This document shows positions 34,026-46,700 of a stretch of DNA of 64,000 nucleotides, piece after piece (position 1 is the first letter of the stretch; the number at the start of each line of letters is the position of its first letter). Below the pieces are notes generated by a model. That model saw only the letters and a list, made by a program, of their open reading frames with translations, did no database searches and had not been told where the DNA came from. The position numbers were made by a program, and so were the translations under genes. The DNA is from Nematostella vectensis (lineage: Eukaryota; Cnidaria; Anthozoa; Actiniaria; Edwardsiidae), in the NCBI RefSeq assembly GCF_932526225.1, contig NC_064035.1, positions 908,501 to 972,500 on the forward strand, read 5' to 3'.

Positions 34026-34422
34026 GCGGACTAATAGACCAGTCAGGGAAACAGAATTTGCCGAAATTATCCGCGCTATTTAAACAGGTCATCCACCCTA
34101 GATTCTCACATCCTCGAAGAAACTTCCAATAGACACACTGCTTTTACAATTTTTAAAATTCTGTATTTTTTGGACGTAATTGACCGAAAGTTTACTGGTG
34201 CCCATTTTTAATATCCTTTTTAGGTCAATTTTGTTCCTTAATTGCTTTATTCCCGTCGGGATTCCACCCTGGCCTACTAAAAGGCAATTTACGGTTAAAG
34301 TAGGTGGAACACGCACGCCGTGTGTTTCACGCGCACCGAGATGATTGAAATGACTCTTGTTTTGGTACAAATAGAATAAAAAAGCCCAAACTGTCGCGAT
34401 CTCGTACCAGAACAATGAATAC
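34026..34422. other. Spacer between satellite and Penelope palindrome
   Basis: A 108-codon minus-strand frame (34098-34424) crosses it, but I recognise no domain and it begins at the palindrome edge. Nothing else is identified. Confidence 0.4.
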
Positions 34423-34447
34423 AATACACCAAAAACTGGAAATCGAC

Positions 34448-34489
34448 TCTGCCAAATTTTCGTCTTTAATAAGACTTCTTCAGGGCAGA
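34448..34489 (-). ncRNA. Hammerhead-ribozyme-like motif (left arm)
   Basis: Exact inverted copy of the motif at 36870-36911: same core CTGAAGA...GAAA, same six-base-pair stem I, same extra A. It lies at the minus-strand 3' end of the left Penelope block. Confidence 0.5.
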
Positions 34490-34610
34490 CTGAAGAAGGT
34501 GAATCGTTACAAGCTTATTTACATCAGAATAGTGGCGCGAGACGCAAAAACATTACAACTGACAAAAACGCGCATTTTCTAGAATAGCGCGCGCTATGGA
34601 TAAAAAGAAT

Positions 34611-35162
34611 TTACACATCTCTACGTGGGTTCCTACTACAAAAAAAGTCATCACTATTAAGACCCCGCGGGTAGATAGACTTAAGCCGATAAGCCCACTG
34701 GCCTTCCCTTTCCCTAAGCTGAGCCTCAGAGTTACACTTATCTATAAGTTGTACCATAACATTATTAAGACCTAAATGATTGTCGCAATGAAAATGTTGA
34801 TAGATAAGGTCATCCTTAACTCTTTCACTAACCGGTAAACTAGGGTGCTTATTTAACCTACTTTTATGATTATTAAAACGCTTCCTAAAACTATTGATAG
34901 TAGACCCTACGTATTGCTTGCTACACATAGAGCAAGTAATCAGATAAACAACAAAATCTGAGTTACAGTCCAAGTCAAAATTAATGACATATTTCTTATT
35001 AGTAACTGTACTGCGAAACTCCCGCCCTGTCTTAAGAAAGTTACACACCCTACACCTTTTACCGCCACACTTACCACAACCTCTAACCTGAGTACTATCC
35101 TCTTTAAGAGAGGAGTGCACCAGCATATCCTTTAAACTCCTAGGTTTCCTATAAGCCACCAT
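34611..35162 (-). pseudogene. Penelope-like GIY-YIG endonuclease fragment, left arm
   Basis: A 183-residue open frame identical to that of the right arm. It has a Cys cluster (CGKCGGKRCRVC), then the GIY-YIG-type segment VVYLITCSMC, KQYVGST and FRKRFNNHKS, the usual order in Penelope-like endonucleases. The first methionine is internal: homology continues upstream to 35283, where the block joins an inverted RT fragment. Cut off from an RT, this is a fragment. Confidence 0.85.
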
Positions 35163-35487
35163 AGGTACCCTACCAATAGCACCCCTACATCTACTAGAAG
35201 ATTCTAGAACTGGCTGTAAATTACGAAAAGCTGGATGAAAAGTGACTACAAAAGGTACACGATCGTTCTTACCTTTACGCCTGAAAGGTGAGGACGCTCT
35301 GAGAGAGTTTATGGCTCACATGAACTCTATACATAGAACTATAAAATTTACGTTTGAGTGGTCTACTAGTCAGGTAAATTTTTTGGATGTTTCACTTACT
35401 CTTAGGGATGGGTTTATATCTACAGATCTGTATAGTAAGCCTACTGATAAGCATCAATATCTTTTTCATACGTCCTGTCATCCGTCT

Positions 35488-36075
35488 AAGAGAGGAGTGC
35501 ACCAGCATATCCTTTAAACTCCTAGGTTTCCTATAAGCCACCATAGGTACCCTACCAATAGCACCCCTACATCTAGAAGATTCTAGAACTGGCTGTAAAT
35601 TACGAAGAATACCAGGTAAATTAGGTAAAGCTGGATGAAAAGTGACTACAAAAGGTACACGATCATTCTTACCTTTACGCCTGTCTTTCAATGTGTCGTC
35701 CCTAGGAATACGTCTAACCAAGTGAACTTTCCTCCCCACAAACCTGCTGTCATAACCCCTATCAACTAAATAACCTTGTAACTCTAACACCCTCTTTTCG
35801 AAAGAACAGTCTTCCGAACATATCCTACGAATACGTAGTGCCTGCCCAAAAGGAATGCCTTTCTTACAAGCAGACGGATGACAGGACGTATGAAAAAGAT
35901 ATTGATGCTTATCAGTAGGCTTACTATACAGATCTGTAGATATAAACCCATCCCTAAGAGTAAGTGAAACATCCAAAAAATTTACCTGACTAGTAGACCA
36001 CTCAAACGTAAATTTTATAGTTCTATGTATAGAGTTCATGTGAGCCATAAACTCTCTCAGAGCGTCCTCACCTTT
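35488..36075 (-). pseudogene. Penelope-like reverse-transcriptase C-terminal fragment, central block
   Basis: Minus-strand frame with the RT end motifs IKFTFEWS...VNFLDVSLTLRDG, DLYSKPTDKHQYLFHTSCHP (about 35870-36040) and the linker to the endonuclease (VPFVVTFHPALPNLPGILRN, about 35600-35670). It stops being homologous at about 35488, where it runs into the left arm in reverse orientation. RT palm catalytic motifs are absent, so it cannot act. Confidence 0.85.
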
Positions 36076-36196
36076 CAGGCGTAAAGGTAAGAACGATCGT
36101 GTACCTTTTGTAGTCACTTTTCATCCAGCTTTTCGTAATTTACAGCCAGTTCTAGAATCTTCTAGTAGATGTAGGGGTGCTATTGGTAGGGTACCT

Positions 36197-36748
36197 ATGG
36201 TGGCTTATAGGAAACCTAGGAGTTTAAAGGATATGCTGGTGCACTCCTCTCTTAAAGAGGATAGTACTCAGGTTAGAGGTTGTGGTAAGTGTGGCGGTAA
36301 AAGGTGTAGGGTGTGTAACTTTCTTAAGACAGGGCGGGAGTTTCGCAGTACAGTTACTAATAAGAAATATGTCATTAATTTTGACTTGGACTGTAACTCA
36401 GATTTTGTTGTTTATCTGATTACTTGCTCTATGTGTAGCAAGCAATACGTAGGGTCTACTATCAATAGTTTTAGGAAGCGTTTTAATAATCATAAAAGTA
36501 GGTTAAATAAGCACCCTAGTTTACCGGTTAGTGAAAGAGTTAAGGATGACCTTATCTATCAACATTTTCATTGCGACAATCATTTAGGTCTTAATAATGT
36601 TATGGTACAACTTATAGATAAGTGTAACTCTGAGGCTCAGCTTAGGGAAAGGGAAGGCCAGTGGGCTTATCGGCTTAAGTCTATCTACCCGCGGGGTCTT
36701 AATAGTGATGACTTTTTTTGTAGTAGGAACCCACGTAGAGATGTGTAA
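36197..36748 (+). pseudogene. Penelope-like GIY-YIG endonuclease fragment, right arm
   Basis: Same 183-residue protein as in the left arm, opposite orientation, stop TAA 36746-36748. Homology starts upstream at about 36076. It is followed by a 188-nt 3' tail containing a hammerhead-like motif. Confidence 0.85.
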
Positions 36749-36869
36749 ATTCTTTTTATCCATAGCGCGCGCTATTCTAGAAAATGCGCGTTTTTGTCAG
36801 TTGTAATGTTTTTGCGTCTCGCGCCACTATTCTGATGTAAATAAGCTTGTAACGATTCACCTTCTTCAG

Positions 36870-36911
36870 TCTGCCCTGAAGAAGTCTTATTAAAGACGAA
36901 AATTTGGCAGA
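36870..36911 (+). ncRNA. Hammerhead-ribozyme-like motif in the Penelope 3' tail (right arm)
   Basis: A 42-nt fold: TCTGCC pairs with GGCAGA (stem I), enclosing CTGAAGA (fits core CUGANGA), a 5-bp stem II GTCTT/AAGAC with a 4-nt loop, GAAA, and a very short stem III/TT site before GGCAGA. One extra A sits between CTGAAGA and stem II, and stem III is minimal, so cleavage is doubtful. Penelope-like elements are known to carry hammerhead motifs, which supports the reading. Confidence 0.5.
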
Positions 36912-37092
36912 GTCGATTTCCAGTTTTTGGTGTATTGGTTTTGGTACATATATACATGTGTTTAAGAAAAGGCTTCGTGTTGGGATACCTGTTGAGAGCT
37001 AGTAACGCCTGTTTGATCTGTTGAGCTAAAACCGTCCTTATGATCCCACTCGTGACCTTCGTGTGACTAGCTCTCCTTGTTTGGATGCAAAA

Positions 37093-40000
37093 ATGGGCGT
37101 CTTGGGGAAGAAATGCGACATTCTCGCAGTTCTTTACCTGACTTGCTTTATTTCCAGCTCGTTATGTTTCCAATGCGCTGAAAAGGGAGCGGGGAAGGAT
37201 GCCGAGAAACTGCAAATCCACATTGTACCGCACACGCACGATGACGTGGGATGGCTGAAAACAGTCGACGAGTATTTCTACGGAGCAAACAATTCAATCC
37301 AACACGCGGGAGTCCAATACATCTTAGATTCGGTCATCCCTGCTTTGAATGAGGACCCGAATAAGCGTTTCATTTACGTGGAGATAGCCTTTTTTAAAAG
37401 ATGGTGGGACCAACAAAATGTCGAGATGCAAGAAATTGTGAAAAAATTGGTACTGCAAAAACGGCTAGAATTTATCAACGGGGGGTGGTGCATGAACGAT
37501 GAAGCGGCAACTCACTATAATGCTATCATTGACCAGATGACCGTTGGTCTCAAGTTTATTGAAGAAACTTTTGGGTCAGATGCGAGGCCAAGAATCGCAT
37601 GGCACATCGATCCATTCGGGCACTCGAACGAGCAGGCATCGCTTTTCGCGCAAATGTCATTTGATGGATTCTTCTTTGGTAGAATCGATTACGATGATAA
37701 GACATTAAGGTTAAAGCAGCAGCGAATGGAGATGGTATGGCGAGGCAGCAAAAGCGGCAATCTTGGAAAAAATTCGGATATTTTTACGGGTGTTTTGTAC
37801 AATGGATATAACCCGCCGCCTGGGTTTTGTTTTGACCAGTTCTGCAGTGATCAGCCTATTCAAGATGACCCTAGACTCTATGATGAGAACGTCAAGCAGA
37901 GAGTTGAGGAGTTTATCAAGTTGGCTTGTGAACAAGGCAGTCAGTACAAGAGCAACAATATAATGATGACCATGGGGTCGGACTTTATGTATGAGAATGC
38001 TAACTTATGGTACAAAAATCTTGACAAGCTAATCGCTCATGTCAACCAGGTAAACATAAGTTACATCATTCAAATAAACATTACTGATAAAGCATGCAAA
38101 TGTACTGCATTTGAATAAACATGCTCCATTAAAACACATCAGTTTTACAATTCAGCTGCTTTTTTGTCAGATCACAAACATGTGACCACATTTTTCCGCT
38201 TTAGCTGTTGGTCCACAAATATCAATCTTTCAGAATCTTGTAATCTAGAAGAATCTAATCAGAATAAGAATTTCAGCATCTGCATGGACCCCCAAAATCG
38301 GGTTTCGTTTTTCCTCAGAGAAGTTCTTACTTATATTTATGTGATGTGTTTATGATCCATAGGATAGTCGGGTGCGTGCATTTTACTCTACACCAACTAC
38401 CTATTTAGAGGCTCTTCATGCTGCCAATCTAACTTGGGGCCTGAAAACAGACGATTTTTTCCCATATGCGGATTGCCCTCACTGTTATTGGACAGGCTAC
38501 TTCACAAGTCGACCAGCCTTGAAAAGATATTCAAGGCTAAATAACAATCTCTTACAGGTAACTGTCTTTGTTGGTAGGTTATATCACCATATAGTTGTCA
38601 TGTTAAACTTTTCACAGTTAGTTATTGAAATTTTACTCTAATGAAAGTCAAGCCATGACATTTTTGACATCTTCTCTCTATTTATTTATTTGTATCACCT
38701 ATTTTTATAACTATCCAGATACTTAACCCTCATTTGCAGCCTATGGGTGATAGTAACCATAACGATCTTATTGTACACTCCTTTTCATGATTATGATACC
38801 AATCATTATTATATTTTTTCAATTCTAGGCTTGCAAACAGCTTGAAGTGCTTAATGGGCCTGCACAATCTGGCTCACCCTCCTCTGACCTCTTGAGGCGT
38901 GCATTAGCTGTTGCCCAGCATCATGATGCTGTCAGTGGTACATCCAAGCAGCATGTAGCTGATGACTATGCTAAAAGGTTGGCCATAGGTGCTGCTGACT
39001 GCCAGGTAAGTAAGCTACAGTTTTCACAATCCAAAGCAGTTTTCATTGATGGCACGTCAGTCCCTTTCAGGTATGGCCCTTAATAATATTGAGCCATCCT
39101 CTCTTCCTTTTTTTTTACATCTATTGTGGTAGTGTTGTTGGGGGAAAAGAACATTGTTTTTTCACTCCTTGTATTAACCAGGAATTTTTATAGGAGGAAG
39201 CCCAAAAGGCCTTAAGACATTTTATTCTGTATTTTGAATACTGTCCCATATATTTACTGTATTTTTGGCTTTTACAAGGAGGGTCTGAGCCCCTAGTTCC
39301 CTCCCACTGGCTAGAGCCAACTCCAAAACGTCAGAAATGCAAACCAAGCATCACCAAACCCAGATACTCATGGATTTATAAGGCATAGATTACTGTACTT
39401 TCAAAGCACATTAAAGCAATGTTATAGACTTGATTCTGTTGCCAGTATATCAACCTTGATTTTTGACCGATTCGTAAACAACTGCTTAAACTCAGAAGCA
39501 TTTCTCACCTAAAAAGACACAAAATACTGAACTTAAAAAAAAGCCATGTAAACACAGATAAAGTCACAAATAGATACCTTTCTTTCACTCTATCAGGTCC
39601 CATTTTACAGCCATTATTATTAATGATTAATGCCATTATGTCCATGCCAAGCTAATCGCCATTTTGAGGCCCCTATACATGCCTGCATTGCATCATGGGA
39701 GTCACCCAAAGTCCTCCCCCGATTTGAGGTCCAAGAAACCCAGAATAAGTTAAACACTGAGGATGGAGGCAGTTCGCCGTATAACAGCCTGAGGACACAG
39801 CCCGAAGGCTGTTATACCGAGAATTGCTGACTTCCGAGGTATTTAACTGGCTTATTACATGATCCATACCTAGTAAACAACAATTAAAAACGGGGGGGGG
39901 GGGGGGATGACAAAACTCAGAAATAGTTGACTTTTTGGGGAAAAAAATAAACAAGGTTCAGGTTATTATTGACCTGCAAGAAAACCCATGAGAGTTGGTG

Positions 40001-43000
40001 GTTAATTGCACAAATTTGAAAAGCTCATTAGATCAATACTGTGCAAAATTTTCATAACTTGAAGTTTCGGAGTGAGCACACTGCGAGAATAGAGCTCACT
40101 GACAACGAAGAAGAGCGTCTTATTTTTATTACACCAAATATCTATTTTCAAGAACTGTAATGTTGACGACAATTAACAAGCGGAACGAGTGAGTAGACAC
40201 CATAGATAGCCACACCACAGCCTAACTTTGCTGGTGGAATAATTTTCCAAAATTGCACATAAAAATTTGGCTGAACTTATTGTTGAATTTAGAGGGTTAC
40301 AAATACAAATTTTGCTTTCATGACAATTAAATCGATGCATTGATAATATTCAATAATTCTTGTTTTCAAATCTGGCGAAAAAGTGGTGTTTTTTTTTTCT
40401 CATAGATAGATAGAAACTTTATTAAAGTGTCATAAACAACCTCTAGCCGGGGATAAGACCCCTACTAATTGGGGGACACTTGAGTGTATTGTTAGTAAGC
40501 ATTGTAAGCACTGTCACTGGGGGTGGTCACTGCCAGAGGGTTTATTGCGTCCCCAGTGGTTCTTTTACGTCCCTTCGGTTCAGGTTAATGTAGTGCAGCT
40601 TGAAGAGACGGGACCTCCGGTTTAGTGTCCTTATCCGAGAAGACTGGAAACACGGGAGAATAACTTCAACTCACTTGTGACACAAATTCGAACCAAGGCA
40701 GGAACCCGGAAAAATTCCCAGTTTGAGCCAGGATTCGAACCTTGGCCACAGCGGTGAGAGGCCGACGCGCTAACACACTCGGCCACCCGTGCTACCATAC
40801 CATCATTTCTACTCAAGGTTTAATATGATGGTCCTTCATTAGTTTTTAACCTCATTCATATTAAACCCCACTTTTTCCCTGCTGATACATCAAGCCCTCC
40901 CCGGTCTTTAAAGATTGTAAATTATTAATAGGCATTTTAGTGAAATAAAGGACTTGCAAGAACATTAGAAAAGGTGTCAATCATGTAATAAAAAGATCTG
41001 AAGACCCTGCACCCAGCTTTATTTTAACTATTTATTATTTTTTAATCTAACAGTATACAGTAGGTCGAAGCTGTCTAGTTGAACTTCACAGTGACTCAAA
41101 TGGATTTGTTTTTACACTTGTACTTCTCATTAGCATTTGCAGTACAAGCTGAAACCTCCTTTATAATTAGAAATTTCTAGCAGTCTGCTATAAGGACAAT
41201 AACCTGAGTCTGTAAAGTTATATCCCTCTTTCCTATAATATGTCTTTAGTGACAATTTTACGTCTTTTTGTTATAGGCTCTGATGTCTAATGTTATCGGT
41301 AAGAAATCTATCAAGTCCAAGGGCAATGCACCGCCAGTATTCAGCTCATGTAACCTACTGAATGTCAGCAGCTGCCCATCCACCGAGGACAGCAAGTCCT
41401 TCGTAGTCAACGCTTATAACCCCATTGCACGAGATATCACATCTTACATACGCGTGCCCGTCAATTTGCCAATGTCTGTCTACAACCCCCAAGGCGCGGC
41501 AATAAAAAGCCAGCTCCTGCCTATCTCACAGGAGACCATGACCCTGAGGAGAATGCAGAAGCTATCGGCAAGCAACTCCAAGTATGAATTAATCTTTAAA
41601 GTAAAGCTTCCTCCATTGGGGTTCGCATCCTACTTTGTAAATACTTCTAAGACAAGTTCAAAGATGTATGGGAAATCATTTGCGGTTGACCCTTCTACGG
41701 TTATCCAGAACGAGTTTATCAAGCTCGAATTTTCTCGAGATACCGGTCGCCTCACAAGCATGACAGATCTCGTGTCGGAGGTGACAACTCAAGTCGACCA
41801 GCAGTTCTTGTGGTACAACGCTAGTGTTGACCAATCTCAGCCGTCAGGGGCATACATCTTTAGGCCTAACACGTCGTCGACGTTCCCTGTAAATGCTGGG
41901 GGAAAGGCGACCTTCACGGTGTACCAAGGCCCTCTGGTGCAGGAGGTGCGTCAGGTATTCTCTCCATACGTCAGCCAAGTTGTTCGTCTGTACTACGGAC
42001 AAAAGCACGCGGAGTTTGAGTACACTGTTGGTCCGATACCTGATGATTTAGGTAGAGAGGTCATCACCAGGTTTGATTCGGACATCAAGTCGAACAAAGT
42101 GTTTTATACCGATGCAAACGGACGCGAGATGCAGCTGCGCACCAGGGACTTCAGACCGACTTGGAAGTTGAATAACACGGAGCCAGTGGCTGGAAATTAT
42201 TACCCTGTCAACAGCAGAATCTTCGTAAAAGACAGCAATAGGCAACTCACATTGCTGACTGACAGGTCCCTTGGAGGTTCGAGCCTCAAGGATGGTTCAG
42301 TGGAGCTTATGCTGCATCGCCGACTGCTAGTTGACGATAAACGAGGTGTCGACGAGCCTCTTAACGAGTCAGGCATCAGCGGCAAAGGCCTCATCGTCCG
42401 CGGGAAGGTAAACGTAGTGTTAGCTCCCCCGGCGACCTCGGCGGCGACCCACCGCGAGTTGGGTGAGCAAATGGTGCTAGAGCCAATTGTCAGCTTCGCT
42501 CAGAATCCAAGCACCGTGGAGAAGTGGCTAGCGAAATACAACTCACTGTACACCGGTGTGGCGCGTCAGTTGCCTAGCAACGTACACATGTTAACGCTTG
42601 AGACATCGAACCAGTACGCTCTGATCCGACTGGAACACCAGTTCGAGGCTGATGAAGACTCTAAACTCTCGATGCCGGTCAACGTATCTCTTCAAGGGCT
42701 GTTCACAGATCTTGAAGTTTCCAAAGTTGAGGAGCTCAACCTTGCGGCCAATCAGCTTCTGAAAGATAAGCATCCAATGCAGTGGAATATCAAATCGGTC
42801 CGTAAGTCACGTGTTAGGGTCAGCGGTAGCGCAAAACAGCCCTCTTTGCGGTTAGCGAACACACCCGTGGAGCTTCGCCCAATGCAGATCCGTACCTTCA
42901 AGGCGACGCTCAGAATGAAGAAAAAATCAAAAGACAGTGTTCAGATGACAAAGATCCGGAAGGCAAAGAGGGTCTACAGGCTGTTGACTTCTCGAAACGG

Positions 43001-43004
43001 ATGA
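37093..43004 (+). CDS. MAN2B1: Lysosomal alpha-mannosidase (GH38), four exons
   Basis: Acid alpha-mannosidase removing alpha-linked mannose from N-glycan fragments in lysosomes. Exons 37093-38049, 38363-38557, 38829-39005 and 41277-43004: 3057 nt, 1018 aa, stop TGA 43002-43004, all GT-AG and in frame. The ATG at 37093 is followed by a signal peptide (hydrophobic [17 protein letters not shown]). GH38 hallmarks: Zn-binding PHTHDDVGW (about residue 45), nucleophile Asp in [10 protein letters not shown] (about 170), DFFPYAD and HHDAVSGTS (about 415), with the long last exon giving the beta-sandwich domains ([64 protein letters not shown]-like). No breaks. Its promoter is squeezed beside the Penelope palindrome. 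A frame from 37063 has no ATG upstream of 37093. Confidence 0.95.
39779..39817. repeat. Hairpin in mannosidase intron 3
   Basis: Perfect 12-bp inverted repeat GTATAACAGCCT / AGGCTGTTATAC around a 15-nt loop. Weaker complementarity continues about 10 nt outward (GCAGTTCGCC versus GCAATTCTCG). Possibly the relic of a small foldback element. Confidence 0.6.
40405..40797 (-). mobile_element. tRNA-derived SINE in mannosidase intron 3
   Basis: On the minus strand it begins GGTAGCACGGGTGGCCGAGT (A-box region typical of Leu/Ser-like tRNAs) and has a B box GGTTCGAATCC (about 40733-40743); a second GGTTCGAAT lies near 40687. A tRNA-unrelated body follows, ending ACTTTAATAAAGTTTC with a TCTA/TATC tail (about 40405-40425). 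The length of about 390 bp fits a SINE with a tRNA head. Confidence 0.8.
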
Positions 43005-43749
43005 AACAACTAGCACTGTGCAGTATTTGTATTTTGTTGTCCTTTGGCAACATGGAGTAGATATCGACCAAATAATGATATAGAATAGTAGAAATGTTTC
43101 ATAGATGAATATGAATAGATGAATCGTTATCAAAACTTAGGGTTGTCTTTTTTTTTACGCATGTCACTAACAAAAGTTTGCACGTTAGATAAGATAATAT
43201 GCAATGCAATTGCCAGTTGTAGAGACTAAGAGTTTGTAGTTCCGCAGGAGTATGATTAAAAAATATATATTTCTTTGGCGATCATGAAATGCGCTGTACA
43301 TGCGATTGACTTCAAAGCCCCCTCGCTCGGTTGAACACAACTATGACAAAAATTATCTTGGCTGCAACTTCCAGCCAACATGGATTATAAGCAGGCGGAA
43401 GCAATGCTTTCTTTGTTCTAACCTGTTTTAGACGACCATTTCAGTCTCGAATCCGGTAGGTCGTTCATAAATGGTTCACTATAGTGTTTGTAACCCTTAC
43501 TATTACTATAGTGAACCATATATGAAGGATCTTCGTAGAAAGCTGCGCTCTACCGGCTGGACCAACGAACTGAGGACGCATGAATACACTGTCAATTTCA
43601 TGGAACATGGTAACAGGCAATACAAAAACTTGTTAATAGTTCATTTCGTTGGTATTTGCAAACGTTTTTCTTGAAACTGTGCCTTCCACTGTATTTATGC
43701 GTCGTGAGTGACCAAGTCCAGAGGAATCCATTGCTATTTTATAATACAG
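43005..43749. other. 3' flank of alpha-mannosidase
   Basis: Probable 3' UTR then intergenic DNA. It holds a perfect 15-bp inverted repeat, ATGGTTCACTATAGT (43471-43485) and ACTATAGTGAACCAT (43505-43519), with partial extension outward (TTCATA / TATGAA). No further gene is seen. Confidence 0.55.
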
Positions 43750-46700
43750 CACGATAGTCATACCTGTCACTAGTAACACCACCACACGATAGTCATACCT
43801 GTCACTAGTAACACCACCACACGATAGTCATACCTGTCACTAGTGAGTAACACCACCACACGATAGTCATACCTGTCACTAGTAACACCACCACACGATA
43901 GTCATACCTGTCACTAGTGAGTAACACCACCACACGATAGTCATACCTGTCACTAGTGAGTAACAGACCACCACACGATAGTCATACCTGTCACTAGTGA
44001 GTAACACCACCACACGATAGTCATACCTGTCACTAGTGAGTAACACCACCACACGATAGTCATACCTGTCACTAGTAACACCACCACATGATAGTCATAC
44101 CTGTCACTAGTGAGTAACAGACCACTACACGATAGTCATACCTGTCACTAGTGAGCAACACCACCACACGATAGTCATACCTGTCACTAGTGAGTAACAC
44201 CACCACACGATAGTCATACCTGTCACTAGTGACACCACCACACGATAGTCATACCTGTCACTAGTGACACCACCACACGATAGTCATACCTGTCACTAGT
44301 GAGCAACACCACCACACGATAGTCATACCTGTCACTAGTGAGTAACACCACCACACGATAGTCATACCTGTCACTAGTGTAACACCACCACACGATAGTC
44401 ATACCTGTCACTAGTGAGTGACACCACCACACGATAGTCATACCTGTCACTAGTGAGTGACACCACCACACGATAGTCATACCTGTCACTAGTGAGTGAC
44501 ACCACCACACGATAGTCATACCTGTCACTAGTGACACCACCACACGATAGTCATACCTGTCACTAGTGAGTAACAGACCACCACACGATAGTCATACCTG
44601 TCACTAGTGAGCAACACCACCACACGATAGTCATACCTGTCACTAGTGAGTGACACCACCACACGATAGTCATACCTGTCACTAGTGAGTGACACCACCA
44701 AACGATAGTCATACCTGTCACTAGTGACACCACCACACGATAGTCATACCTGTCACTAGTGAGCAACACCACCACACGATAGTCATACCTGTCACTAGTG
44801 AGTAACAGACCACCACACGATAGTCATACCTGTCACTAGTGACACCACCACACGATAGTCATACCTGTCACTAGTGAGTAACAGACCACCACACGATAGT
44901 CATACCTGTCACTAGTGACACCACCACACGATAGTCATACCTGTCACTAGTGAGTAACACCACCACACGATAGTCATACCTGTCACTAGTAACACCACCA
45001 CACGATAGTCATACCTGTCACTAGTGACACCACCACACGATAGTCATACCTGTCACTAGTAACACCACCACACGATAGTCATACCTGTCACTAGTGAGTA
45101 ACACCACCACACGATAGTCATACCTGTCACTAGTAACACCACCACACGATAGTCATACCTGTCACTAGTGAGTAACAGACCACCACACGATAGTCATACC
45201 TGTCACTAGTAACACCACCACACGATAGTCATACCTGTCACTAGTGAGTAACAGACCACCACACGATAGTCATACCTGTCACTAGTGAGTAACACCACCA
45301 CACGATAGTCATACCTGTCACTAGTGAGTAACACCACCACACGATAGTCATACCTGTCACTAGTGAGTAACACCACCACACGATAGTCATACCTGTCACT
45401 AGTGAGTAACACCACCACACGATAGTCATACCTGTCACTAGTAACACCACCACACGATAGTCATACCTGTCACTAGTGAGTAACACCACCACACGATAGT
45501 CATACCTGTCACTAGTGAGTAACAGACCACCACACGATAGTCATACCTGTCACTAGTAACACCACCACACGATAGTCATACCTGTCACTAGTGACACCAC
45601 CACACGATAGTCATACCTGTCACTAGTGAGTAACACCACCACACGATAGTCATACCTGTCACTAGTAACACCACCACACGATAGTCATACCTGTCACTAG
45701 TAACACCACCACACGATAGTCATACCTGTCACTAGTGAGTAACACCACACGATAGTCATACCTGTCACTAGTGAGTAACACCACCACACGATAGTCATAC
45801 CTGTCACTAGTGAGTAACAGACCACCACACGATAGTCATACCTGTCACTAGTGAGCAACACCACCACACGATAGTCATACCTGTCACTAGTGAGTGACAC
45901 CACCACACGATAGTCATACCTGTCACTAGTGAGTGACACCACCAAACGATAGTCATACCTGTCACTAGTGACACCACCACACGATAGTCATACCTGTCAC
46001 TAGTGAGCAACACCACCACACGATAGTCATACCTGTCACTAGTGAGTAACAGACCACCACACGATAGTCATACCTGTCACTAGTGACACCACCACACGAT
46101 AGTCATACCTGTCACTAGTGAGTAACAGACCACCACACGATAGTCATACCTGTCACTAGTGACACCACCACACGATAGTCATACCTGTCACTAGTGAGTA
46201 ACACCACCACACGATAGTCATACCTGTCACTAGTAACACCACCACACGATAGTCATACCTGTCACTAGTGACACCACCACACGATAGTCATACCTGTCAC
46301 TAGTAACACCACCACACGATAGTCATACCTGTCACTAGTGAGTAACACCACCACACGATAGTCATACCTGTCACTAGTAACACCACCACACGATAGTCAT
46401 ACCTGTCACTAGTGAGTAACAGACCACCACACGATAGTCATACCTGTCACTAGTAACACCACCACACGATAGTCATACCTGTCACTAGTGAGTAACAGAC
46501 CACCACACGATAGTCATACCTGTCACTAGTGAGTAACACCACCACACGATAGTCATACCTGTCACTAGTGAGTAACACCACCACACGATAGTCATACCTG
46601 TCACTAGTGAGTAACACCACCACACGATAGTCATACCTGTCACTAGTGAGTAACACCACCACACGATAGTCATACCTGTCACTAGTAACACCACCACACG

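Larger units (their letters stand above)
34423..36936. mobile_element. Rearranged Penelope-like element forming a 1065-bp-arm palindrome
   Basis: The arms 34423-35487 and 35872-36936 are inverted copies with no difference in the parts I compared, separated by 384 bp. By orientation there are four blocks: minus 34423-35283, plus 35284-35487, minus 35488-36075, plus 36076-36936. Each outer block encodes a Penelope GIY-YIG endonuclease and 3' tail; the inner blocks encode the C-terminal part of the reverse transcriptase. The outer blocks lack 21 nt (seven codons) present in the central block, so at least two source copies contributed. The right end is 156 bp upstream of the mannosidase ATG. Penelope-like elements are known for partial, inverted and tandem arrangements; no complete RT is present. 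Confidence 0.9.

Noticed and set aside
34098-34424. 108-codon minus-strand frame beside the Penelope palindrome
   Set aside because: No domain or homology recognised and no splice evidence; left as unannotated spacer.
35242-35517. An independent plus-strand gene resembling the Penelope RT end
   Set aside because: It is the inverted copy of the central minus-strand fragment created by the palindrome; the start codons are antisense sequence.
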